Shown: piece after piece, positions 8,796-14,865 of the stretch
Numbering within the stretch: the first letter of the stretch is position 1
Layout of the letters: each line of letters opens with the position of its first letter
DNA from: CAYZUE01 sp964481825
GTDB lineage: Archaea; Hydrothermarchaeota; Hydrothermarchaeia; Hydrothermarchaeales; JALUUU01
Assembly: GCA_964481825.1 (NCBI GenBank)
Contig: CAYZUE010000012.1
Location: 1-24,148 of the forward strand
Reading direction: 5' to 3'
Length of the DNA: 24,148 nucleotides
Made by a program: the position numbers and the translations under genes
The notes under the pieces: generated by a model
What the model was told of the DNA's origin: nothing
Database searches by the model: none
Seen by the model: the letters and a program-made list of their open reading frames with translations, nothing else

Positions 8796-8906
8796 TTCTA
8801 TAGGGATAATTAAGCTTTGAAAATCCACTTGTGGGGGTACAAAATTTCTAGAAAAAAATAGTTTGATTGAAGAATTAATTTTTAACCATAATGACCAAAA
8901 TTAATC

Positions 8907-9500
8907 ATGATTGATAATACCGACTGGATTGAGATTTATAGAGGTGGAAAGGAAGAAATTCCATGGGATATTGGAGTAGCATCAGATGGACTGATAAAAG
9001 CGGTGACTAAGGGGGAAATAAAGCCTTGCAGAGCTCTGGACGTGGGATGTGGCACTGCCACTGAAGCTATTTATCTTGCCATGAAAGGATTCAATGTATT
9101 TGCCATCGACTTTTCCTATACAGCCATTAGAATTGCAAGAGAAAAAACTAGTGGTTCAGGTGAAACAGTTAACTTGGCAGTTGCCAGCTTGCCCCAAATC
9201 CCTTTTCAGAATGACTCCTTTGACTTTGTCAATGATCGTGGATGCTTCCATATTTTTTCACCAGAACATAGGGAGGCTTTTGCATTGGAAATTCAGCGTG
9301 TGATGAGAAACAGAGGGGTATATATGATGAAATGTTTCAGCGAGAAAGAGCCTAAGAGAGATGGCCCTTTCAGAATATCTGAGAAGGAAATACGGAGAGT
9401 ATTCTCTATATTTAAAATAATCCGGATAGATGACATTACACTTCATGGAAAAAATGTATCTCATAAAGGGTACGAATGCATCTTTAAAAAGAAGATTTAA
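8907..9500 (+). CDS. Class I SAM-dependent methyltransferase
   Basis: A Rossmann-fold methyltransferase of 197 aa. Motif I is LDVGCGTATEA (44-54). VFAIDFSYTAI is motif II with the acidic residue that binds the SAM ribose. PFQNDSFDFVNDRGCFHIF covers motifs III/IV. The N-terminal WIEIYRGGKEEIPWDIG recalls the WD.G entry of thiopurine methyltransferase and TehB-type small-molecule methyltransferases, so a small substrate is likelier than RNA or protein. It is a single gene with no partner, divergent from the winged-helix gene. TATA-like TTTTTAA at 8879-8885 and the lack of a Shine-Dalgarno suggest another leaderless start. Confidence 0.82.
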   Translation: MIDNTDWIEIYRGGKEEIPWDIGVASDGLIKAVTKGEIKPCRALDVGCGTATEAIYLAMKGFNVFAIDFSYTAIRIAREKTSGSGETVNLAVASLPQIPFQNDSFDFVNDRGCFHIFSPEHREAFALEIQRVMRNRGVYMMKCFSEKEPKRDGPFRISEKEIRRVFSIFKIIRIDDITLHGKNVSHKGYECIFKKKI

Positions 9501-9537
9501 TTAAATAATTTTACCATACTAGAACCTTAAATAAGAT

Positions 9538-9560
9538 CAGATATGCCCCTAACATATCTG
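9538..9560 (+). repeat. 8-bp inverted repeat, hairpin after the methyltransferase gene
   Basis: CAGATATG (9538-9545) and CATATCTG (9553-9560) are perfectly complementary across the loop CCCCTAA. It lies 38 nt after the methyltransferase stop. No T-tract follows directly, so it is not a standard terminator; it may be a 3' end structure or a protein-binding site. Confidence 0.6.
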
Positions 9561-9606
9561 GCGGATCATTATTATGAAATATTATCTAATTAATGTTGTA
9601 TAATAC

Positions 9607-9654
9607 TCTAAGACAAGGGGGGGAATTGCATCAAACGTCCCTCCCTTACTTAGA
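9607..9654 (+). ncRNA. Strong 16-bp hairpin, possible small RNA
   Basis: TCTAAG (9607-9612) pairs with CTTAGA (9649-9654), then after a 2x1 internal loop AAGGGGGGGA (9615-9624) pairs with TCCCTCCCTT (9638-9647) with one G-U pair. The loop is 13 nt (9625-9637). A stem this GC-rich is unusual in this AT-rich intergenic DNA. It may be part of a small RNA or a 5'/3' structure; neither transcript limits nor strand can be fixed from sequence. Confidence 0.4.
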
Positions 9655-9669
9655 TAGAATGAATGGAGG

Positions 9670-9752
9670 CTATATAAGAGGCTGTTTCCTCTGCATATTT
9701 ATATCAATCGGAAGACAGTGTAAAAATACGCCTACGGATTAAGTGTATTTTT
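9670..9752 (+). ncRNA. Possible short transcript: TATA box followed by a hairpin with T-tract
   Basis: CTATATAAG at 9670-9678 is a good archaeal TATA element. About 45 nt further, AAAAATACGC (9722-9731) pairs with GTGTATTTTT (9743-9752), 10 bp with one G-U, loop 11 nt, ending in T5. The stem is symmetrical and A/T-flanked, so it could terminate in either direction. A transcript from about 9697 to 9752 would be about 55 nt. This is inference from spacing only. Confidence 0.25.
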
Positions 9753-9815
9753 CGTTATAATATTACATAGCTATATCTTTAGAGTCAATCATTACTTCTT
9801 TCACCAATCGAAAAA

Positions 9816-9825
9816 CATATATTTA
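9816..9825 (+). promoter_or_regulatory. TATA box for the 50-aa gene
   Basis: CATATATTTA preceded by the A-rich BRE-like CGAAAAA. Initiation near 9848 gives a leader of about 55 nt that includes a GGGGGA Shine-Dalgarno-like stretch at 9891-9896. Confidence 0.45.
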
Positions 9826-9902
9826 GAATCTTAGCTATATGTTAGAAGAGGGAAGACTGGATAGAGATTCCCTTTTTAGTTACCTAGGTAGGGGGATGGA
9901 TT

Positions 9903-10055
9903 ATGATAGTTGGATTTACAGGGAAATGTGGTAAAAGAAGTTATACCTATGAAATAAAAGGGTTCAATGTAGAAGATGGAAAGGTCAATATTACAACGAG
10001 GGATGGAGAAAAGAAGAGTATTCCTATAGAGTTTCTACTTTTTGCAGAATCATAG
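9903..10055 (+). CDS. Small hypothetical protein (50 aa)
   Basis: ATG at 9903, TAG at 10053-10055. The product begins MIVGFTGKCGKRSYTYEIKG and continues with alternating polar and hydrophobic residues (VEDGKVNITTRDGEKKSIPIEF), which predicts a small all-beta, SH3-like fold. No membrane segment or signal peptide is visible; there is one Cys. A purine-rich ribosome site (GGGGGATGGA, 9891-9900) lies upstream, and a TATA box fits the spacing. No family was recognised. Codon use and composition look genuine for the window, but the short length leaves doubt. Confidence 0.55.
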   Translation: MIVGFTGKCGKRSYTYEIKGFNVEDGKVNITTRDGEKKSIPIEFLLFAES

Positions 10056-10100
10056 GAAAAAAAGGAACATTAAAGTAGCTTGATGACAATTTTTCAAACC

Positions 10101-10289
10101 TTATAAGAATAATTTGAACAATATTATAATCTGAACAAATAGAATTAAAAATGGTACAATTGTCCTGATTAGTTCCATTATATGGTTATACTCATCCAAT
10201 TTTCTCTCAAGCCAAAACCGCTGTTCCTTTTTCAACCTTTCTTCTAATTCAGCTACACGATTCTCTAAATCTATCTCTCTTGTATTCAT
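10101..10289 (-). CDS. Small coiled-coil membrane protein (62 aa)
   Basis: The first half is a charged amphipathic helix with heptad character (LENRVAELEERLKKEQRFWLERKLDEY), and the second half is one hydrophobic span (TIVPFLILFVQIIILFKLFL) that runs to the C-terminus, so it is probably a tail-anchored membrane protein with a cytoplasmic coiled coil. The coiled-coil start LEERLKKEQ is similar in style to the N-terminus of the gene at 10543-10902 (DLEERIKQLELE). Function unknown. A TATA box 26 nt upstream and no Shine-Dalgarno indicate a leaderless transcript. Confidence 0.55.
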   Translation of the reverse strand: MNTREIDLENRVAELEERLKKEQRFWLERKLDEYNHIMELIRTIVPFLILFVQIIILFKLFL

Positions 10290-10309
10290 CTTCCAGATAA
10301 TTAATCCCT

Positions 10310-10322
10310 ATTAAATTTAAAC
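10310..10322 (-). promoter_or_regulatory. TATA box for the 62-aa membrane protein gene
   Basis: On the minus strand GTTTAAATTTAAT is centred about 26 nt upstream of the ATG at 10289, so initiation should fall at the start codon. The rest of 10323-10542 shows no gene or strong repeat. Confidence 0.4.
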
Positions 10323-10542
10323 TTTCTGTTTTTAAACTCACAATCCATATATGAGGAAATGGCTGTTTTTCTGAGCTTCTAATCAAACAAGTAAAGCGTT
10401 TTAATTTAGGTGATGATGTTTACCAAAATAGCTTTGAGTGATTTGTAGGTTCTAATAACAAAGCAATAAACCCTAGAATTGAAGGTCCATCTACGTTTTT
10501 CAGAGGTGTTACAAAAAGAGTTTTTTATTCTCCATTAGGATG

Positions 10543-10902
10543 CTACAGCATCTCCATTTGATGTGGATAAGGGTTTGCTAGATTCCATCTATCAATCCAT
10601 GTGGCGTAAGATTTAAACTGTTTTTGATAGGTCAAGTTCTTTGCTGACGGGTTTCCTTCCAAAGGTCCTTTGAGACATTTAATTTTTTTTCTACCATCCT
10701 CTATACAAAGTTCTAAGTTTTCAATACCGTTTTTATTTGGACAAGCCTCAAGACCAGAACAATCCTCATTATCCAAAGTGGCCTCATAAAATAAACAATA
10801 TCCCGCCATTCTTTCCTTTGAAACAAAAACACCATTTTCTTCACGCAAAATCTTGTTCTCGAGTTCAAGTTGCTTAATTCTTTCTTCCAAATCAAGACCC
10901 AT
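10543..10902 (-). CDS. Cys-containing coiled-coil protein of unknown function
   Basis: A 119-aa protein. Residues 3-24 form a short leucine-zipper-like helix (LDLEERIKQLELENKILREE), followed by a globular part with five cysteines: C36, C48, C54, C66 and C76. Spacings (C-x11-C-x5-C-x11-C-x9-C) could bind zinc or an iron-sulfur cluster, but match no standard motif. The C-terminal half (YQKQFKSYATWIDRWNLANPYP) is aromatic-rich. Its ATG overlaps the end of the upstream winged-helix gene by 11 nt, so the two are translationally coupled and probably act together, for example as a redox or metal-sensing partner of the regulator. That role is inference. Confidence 0.65.
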   Translation of the reverse strand: MGLDLEERIKQLELENKILREENGVFVSKERMAGYCLFYEATLDNEDCSGLEACPNKNGIENLELCIEDGRKKIKCLKGPLEGNPSAKNLTYQKQFKSYATWIDRWNLANPYPHQMEML

Positions 10903-11377
10903 TTTTTATCTCCTCCTTTGTCAAATCGCTAGGTGTCTTGTTCTTGTCTGATTTTCTCTCTATTATTATCTTAAGTGGTATTCTAGAATGGCTTAGTTCC
11001 CGTTTTCCATCTTGAAGGATTTTATCAAGATTAAATATTTTGTTGAGATTCTTCTCCATGTCTGTGATTCCACGTTTTGTTAGTTCCTTTGAAGAAATCG
11101 CCTCGTATTCATAAGGATTTTTTCCTGCCCCCTCAATCTCAAGTTTATCTCTAGTTACAATACCCTCCTTGAACATCTTTTTTAATGTTTCACGTACTGA
11201 GCTTGGGTAGAGATTTGCCCCCTTAGAAATTTGATGACTTGTACTTCTACCCATTTTACGAAGGTATAGGTATATCTTAAGCTTGGTATCTGTATTGAGA
11301 AAAATCTTGATTAGACCAGCGAAGGCTTCATCAAAATCTTCACGATCTGGGATTTTCACATGTATTTCTTTAACCAT
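10892..11377 (-). CDS. Winged-helix transcriptional regulator (archaeal HTH)
   Basis: A 161-aa protein. Residues about 30-95 form a winged helix: TKLKIYLYLRKMGRSTSHQISKGANLYPSSVRETLKKMFKEG gives helix, turn and recognition helix, and IEGAGKNPYEYEAIS has the beta-wing pattern common in archaeal wHTH repressors. A helical C-terminal region probably dimerises. A perfect 7-bp-arm palindrome just upstream of its TATA box and a related half-site near the transcription start suggest autoregulation. AAGGT at 11390-11386 is the Shine-Dalgarno before the ATG at 11377. It overlaps the Cys-rich gene downstream. Confidence 0.78.
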   Translation of the reverse strand: MVKEIHVKIPDREDFDEAFAGLIKIFLNTDTKLKIYLYLRKMGRSTSHQISKGANLYPSSVRETLKKMFKEGIVTRDKLEIEGAGKNPYEYEAISSKELTKRGITDMEKNLNKIFNLDKILQDGKRELSHSRIPLKIIIERKSDKNKTPSDLTKEEIKNGS

Positions 11378-11389
11378 TATATATTACCT

Positions 11390-11402
11390 TTATGACCTAA
11401 AC
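11390..11402. promoter_or_regulatory. Second operator-like half-site
   Basis: TTATGACCTAAAC matches the left part of the palindrome at 11443 (TTATGTCCTAGAC) at 11 of 13 positions. It lies at or just downstream of the predicted transcription start near 11406, where a bound repressor would block initiation. Confidence 0.4.
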
Positions 11403-11425
11403 AAAAAGACATTATCTATCTATTA

Positions 11426-11438
11426 CTATATAAATATT
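11426..11438 (-). promoter_or_regulatory. TATA box for the winged-helix/Cys-protein operon
   Basis: Minus-strand AATATTTATATAG lies about 55 nt before the ATG at 11377, with predicted initiation near 11406. Confidence 0.5.
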
Positions 11439-11442
11439 ACTA

Positions 11443-11459
11443 TTATGTCCTAGACATAA
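11443..11459. promoter_or_regulatory. Palindromic operator candidate
   Basis: TTATGTC-CTA-GACATAA is a perfect inverted repeat with 7-bp arms and a 3-nt spacer. It sits immediately upstream of the TATA box, over the BRE position, of the winged-helix regulator gene, and is the likeliest binding site of that regulator. Confidence 0.55.
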
Positions 11460-11503
11460 CAACAAAATTAAACCTTTTTTCAGTTGGGATAATCTAGCAA
11501 CCA

Positions 11504-12145
11504 TTATCTATTATTAATAGCTTTTTTTAAATTGCCCATTTTCTGCTCAACAGATTCGAAGTGTTTTTTAACATCAACGTGATAAGTGTCCCAACTCTTG
11601 ATTGTTTTATAGAGTTCTTCCACATCTTTGCTGGTACTGTATCTTTCATGGAAAATCTTGATTATTCCAAGCGTTGGGAAAACCAAAGAATCCCTAACTA
11701 TGAAAACCCCCCTGTCTTTGGCATAAATTAGATTTTTTTCGTATCGTTCGAAGTTCTTATCAGGAACAGAAAGAATTCCAAAGGGCGTAGTATTCTTAGC
11801 ACCTATGTATTTATTTTTTATATCCTCTATATTCTTTAAAGGTTGACCATCCCACTTAGAATCAATAGGCAGGTAAAGATTCTCATCAAGTTTAAAACCA
11901 AACTCGACGAAGGTATTTCTATCAGCTATTTCCAGATTTTTCTCGATAAAACCACTATCGATCATCGGCTGAATAATTGATTCTAAGAGACGTTCACCAA
12001 CAGCCCCTTTAGTGCTAGAACCAAGCAATTTATCATGGAGGGTGCGCATTTCATCCCTCATCTCATTCAATACCTTAAAGTGGAATAATAGGTAAACTAT
12101 CAATGCTCCAATTAACAAAAGGGAGAAAATTTCAATTGATTCCAT
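11504..12145 (-). CDS. Short membrane-anchored RmuC-like nuclease-fold protein
   Basis: 213 aa. Residues 5-22 are a hydrophobic membrane anchor (EIFSLLLIGALIVYLLFHF), followed by a short helical stretch. STKGAVGERLLESI (44-57) and EFGFKLDENLYLPIDSKWDG (81-100) match the core of RmuC proteins (R/K-G-x-x-GE...LE and LPIDSK), which has a PD-(D/E)xK nuclease fold: Glu51/Glu55, Asp95 and Lys97 are the candidate active-site residues. RmuC proteins usually exceed 400 aa with a long coiled coil; here the coiled coil is nearly absent. RmuC limits DNA inversions in E. coli; the archaeal role is unknown. It lies 68 nt downstream of an RNase J-like gene on the same strand. Confidence 0.72.
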   Translation of the reverse strand: MESIEIFSLLLIGALIVYLLFHFKVLNEMRDEMRTLHDKLLGSSTKGAVGERLLESIIQPMIDSGFIEKNLEIADRNTFVEFGFKLDENLYLPIDSKWDGQPLKNIEDIKNKYIGAKNTTPFGILSVPDKNFERYEKNLIYAKDRGVFIVRDSLVFPTLGIIKIFHERYSTSKDVEELYKTIKSWDTYHVDVKKHFESVEQKMGNLKKAINNR

Positions 12146-12213
12146 TTTATCCCCCTATTTTCCTTTGTCTTGAAGAGACCATAGCTCACATATTCTCCCA
12201 CTTTATCGAATCC

Positions 12214-13629
12214 TTATCCAACAATAAATTCCTCTCCTTCTTCATGGATTATTTCTGTATTTTTTATTACAGTGAATAGTTCTTGATGTTGAGTATGAAT
12301 CGGGAATAATTTCTTAGGGTTAATCTTATTAACCGTCTCTAAAATCTGATTACCTGTAGCATGTCCAGAACAATGACTTTGGGTCAAGTTTAAGTTATAA
12401 TGCTGAATCCAATTCTTCATCCTCTCTTCACTTACAGCCATCTCTTCGTTAAATGCCTCTGATAAGGAATGAACATAGGTGCTGCCAGCATGAGGACTTA
12501 AGTCTACTAATTCATTTAAGGACCAAAAATTTATAGCTATTAAATAATCATTCTGATGATTTCTTATGTCATCAGGGGTCACAACATTTATATGTGGATA
12601 ATTAAGGAATCTTCTTGCGAATCTTGGATAGTCGGATTCAGCGTATTGGCCTGTTTTCTTTTTTGGTTTATAAATTGCAATGAATGGATCAAATAGAGAA
12701 GGGACATCAAGTTTCTTATCCTTAGAGTACTTATCTAGAAAACATGCATTTTTATAAGAGATTACAAATTTTCTGCCACATTCCTTGGCAATATTATAGA
12801 AAGTTCTAATCCTGTCTACATCCTTAAAATTAAAGTCCACTATTGCCAGATCCTTAGTTGAGGAAATTACCTTATTACTAGTTGCATACACCTTTTTTTC
12901 CGAGGAATCATCTTTAGGTATATCAATCCTTGTACCTTCAGTTATCATTGCACAGGGATCTGAATCTACGGCCTTTTGGATGAATTCCTGGGTCATCTCA
13001 GGATGACTTCCGTGCAATCTGAAATCGCCGGTATAAACTACCGCGCCTTCAGATGTATGGATAATAAAACCGTAAGCCCCAGGAACTGAATGGTCTACAT
13101 GAACTGGCTCAATCTCTAAAGAATTTATTTTAAATTTATCACCGGTTCTGAATTTATTGAATATTCTTTTTATTGGTGGAAGTTTTGGGTTGGTGATTGG
13201 TCGTTCTTTAAAGTCTATTATCTCGCTTTCAATATTCCTCCATCCAGATTTCTTAATTGCCTCTAATATATCATAGGTAGTTTTGCCACAATGTATGGGT
13301 ATTTCCTCATGCAAAAATGAGATATAATTTGCATGGTCTGCATGAGCATGTGAAAGGATGACTCCATCAATGTTCGAATCCTCCTTTTCCCTACCCAGTA
13401 GATTCATTAAATCATTCCGATATAATCCCTTTTGATCTGGAATAAGCCCTAATTCTATGAAATCCCCAATACCATTCACAGTTCGTGGAGGTAAAAACTC
13501 TTCAAAAAAGAGGCCTTTACGGCCAAAACTCATACCAAAGTCTAGAAATACCCTAGTATCACCATCTTCAAGTAGAATCTTATTTCCCCCAATCTCATCC
13601 ACCCCGCCATAAAACTTAAGAGATACCAT
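12214..13629 (-). CDS. RNase J-like beta-CASP metallo-beta-lactamase ribonuclease
   Basis: 471 aa. The metallo-beta-lactamase core shows FYGGVDEIGGN at the N-terminus, SHAHADH (93-99, the HxHxDH zinc motif), VHVDHSVPGAYGF with the next His, and YTGDFRLHG with the bridging Asp. A beta-CASP insert follows, then the C-terminal signature CSGHATGNQI and FPIHTQHQELF. This arrangement is typical of RNase J/CPSF-type nucleases that act 5'-3' or endonucleolytically on RNA. No KH domains precede the core, so it is not archaeal aCPSF1. It has its own promoter, divergent from the mevalonate decarboxylase gene. DNA rather than RNA as substrate cannot be excluded. Confidence 0.85.
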   Translation of the reverse strand: MVSLKFYGGVDEIGGNKILLEDGDTRVFLDFGMSFGRKGLFFEEFLPPRTVNGIGDFIELGLIPDQKGLYRNDLMNLLGREKEDSNIDGVILSHAHADHANYISFLHEEIPIHCGKTTYDILEAIKKSGWRNIESEIIDFKERPITNPKLPPIKRIFNKFRTGDKFKINSLEIEPVHVDHSVPGAYGFIIHTSEGAVVYTGDFRLHGSHPEMTQEFIQKAVDSDPCAMITEGTRIDIPKDDSSEKKVYATSNKVISSTKDLAIVDFNFKDVDRIRTFYNIAKECGRKFVISYKNACFLDKYSKDKKLDVPSLFDPFIAIYKPKKKTGQYAESDYPRFARRFLNYPHINVVTPDDIRNHQNDYLIAINFWSLNELVDLSPHAGSTYVHSLSEAFNEEMAVSEERMKNWIQHYNLNLTQSHCSGHATGNQILETVNKINPKKLFPIHTQHQELFTVIKNTEIIHEEGEEFIVG

Positions 13630-13673
13630 GATCCATTTTATTTTAATACTTTATTTTTTAATTTCAAATATTA

Positions 13674-13684
13674 TCATATATAAT
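13674..13684 (-). promoter_or_regulatory. TATA box for the RNase J-like gene
   Basis: Minus-strand ATTATATATGA, about 50 nt upstream of the ATG at 13629, gives a leader of about 25 nt. It is divergent from a plus-strand TATA-like ATATTTAATAA at 13693-13703 that fits the mvaD gene. Confidence 0.45.
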
Positions 13685-13714
13685 GGGTTTCCATATTTAA
13701 TAAACATAATTAAT

Positions 13715-13749
13715 AAGGTATCAAAATGAGGAACCTGATTTGATACCTT
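13715..13749. promoter_or_regulatory. 11-bp perfect inverted repeat upstream of mvaD
   Basis: AAGGTATCAAA (13715-13725) and TTTGATACCTT (13739-13749) are perfect complements separated by 13 nt. Transcription of mvaD from the TATA at 13693-13703 should begin near 13725, so the repeat spans the start site and early leader. It could be an operator of a dimeric repressor or form an 11-bp hairpin in the mRNA leader. Confidence 0.6.
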
Positions 13750-13788
13750 GGAAGATTTAGAAGATAGGGTGTTTAAGGAAGAGATTTA

Positions 13789-14745
13789 ATGAAAGTTACA
13801 ACTATAGCTCATCCAATGCAGGCTTTGGTAAAATATCATGGACTCAAAGATTGGAAATTGAGAATACCTTACCATGATAGTATCTCAGTAAACATGTCAG
13901 CCCTACGCACTACAACAACTATCAAGATAGTTGAATCATTGGAACACGAGGTAACTCTTAATAAGGTGCAATTGATAGGTAGAGAACTTGAGAGAGTCTG
14001 TGATGTTATTGAGACTGTAAGTAAACTTTCAGGGAAAAAATTTGTAGTTAAAATAGACTCAGAAAACAGCCTCGATTATACTGGAGCGAAGGGATTAGGA
14101 TTTTCATCGTCTGGTGGCGCAGCTTTAGTTGCAGGCCTGTTTAAAATTTACGGTCTTGATTGGAATCTTAGAAAAATATCAACCATTGCACGACGTTTTT
14201 CTGGATCTGCCTCCAGAAGTGTTGTTGGCGGATTCGCCCACTGGTATGCAGGGCATGATGATGAGAGCTCCTATGCAGAGAGTATTGCAGGAGGAGATGA
14301 TTTAGATCTTGGGATAGTTATCGTCCCCTTAAGTTCTGAAGTCAGAACGGAAGAAGCTCATAAAGATGTTAAAACATCACCATTTTTCAATGCTAGAATC
14401 AAAAGTGCTGCTAATCGGTGTAAGGAAATGAGGAAATCAATTATTGATCATGACCTCATTAGAGTTGCACAATTGGCAGAAATAGACTCTCTTGAGTTAC
14501 ACGCATTAACAATGACTGGAGAGAATGGTTTGGTTGCTTACAAACCTAATAGCATCCTCCTTATGAGCGAGATTCGCAAGATGCGTCAAACCGGTTTGAA
14601 TGCATATTTCTCAATGCAAACAGGTCCAAGCGTTTTTATAAACACTTACCCTGAAGAAATGGGCGAAATACAAAGATGGATTAAGAGTATAGGATTGAAA
14701 TCTTTAATATCCAAGGTAGGTGGCAGGGTTAAAGTAAAGGAGTAG
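13789..14745 (+). CDS. mvaD: Mevalonate decarboxylase family protein (phosphomevalonate decarboxylase-like)
   Basis: GHMP-kinase superfamily, isoprenoid (archaeal lipid) synthesis. The opening AHPMQALVKYHGLKDWKLRI (7-26) matches the YHGL.D subgroup that includes haloarchaeal phosphomevalonate decarboxylase, which makes isopentenyl phosphate. Lys15 is the conserved lysine of the KYWG/KYHG motif, GFSSSGGAALVAG (104-116) is the ATP loop, and SGSASRSVVGG (138-148) holds the conserved Arg143. Where decarboxylases have Asp in a DxGP-type motif near the C-terminus, this protein reads SMQTGPS, with Gln277, so activity may be altered. Length 318 aa is normal. AAGGAAGA (13775-13782) is the ribosome site; an in-frame TAA just upstream fixes the ATG. 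Confidence 0.85.
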   Translation: MKVTTIAHPMQALVKYHGLKDWKLRIPYHDSISVNMSALRTTTTIKIVESLEHEVTLNKVQLIGRELERVCDVIETVSKLSGKKFVVKIDSENSLDYTGAKGLGFSSSGGAALVAGLFKIYGLDWNLRKISTIARRFSGSASRSVVGGFAHWYAGHDDESSYAESIAGGDDLDLGIVIVPLSSEVRTEEAHKDVKTSPFFNARIKSAANRCKEMRKSIIDHDLIRVAQLAEIDSLELHALTMTGENGLVAYKPNSILLMSEIRKMRQTGLNAYFSMQTGPSVFINTYPEEMGEIQRWIKSIGLKSLISKVGGRVKVKE

Positions 14746-14865
14746 GAGAGATTGAATCCATCTTAGCTTCTTTAACCCCACCAATAACCAATGTGATATT
14801 ATAGAGCCAATAGTGAAAGAATGGGAAGATATGGTTGGATGGCCACTATGACTCCTTATCACTGA

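Larger units (their letters stand above)
9501..9902. other. Gene-free interval with several hairpins
   Basis: About 400 bases with no convincing ORF between the methyltransferase and the 50-aa gene. It contains three long inverted repeats (9538-9560, 9607-9654, 9722-9752), a short hairpin AGAGG/CCTCT near 9677-9692, a TATA-like CTATATAAG at 9670-9678 and a second one at 9816-9825. The clustering suggests structured RNA or regulatory DNA; no known RNA family was recognised. Confidence 0.5.

Noticed and set aside
9659..9742. 27-aa plus-strand ORF with two RGC/LC cysteine motifs
   Set aside because: No Shine-Dalgarno or fitting TATA box, too short to judge, and it lies across hairpin-forming DNA.
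10408..10460. C/D-box small RNA suggested by GTGATGATG
   Set aside because: A C-box-like GTGATGA is present but no CTGA D box or terminal pairing follows at a suitable distance.
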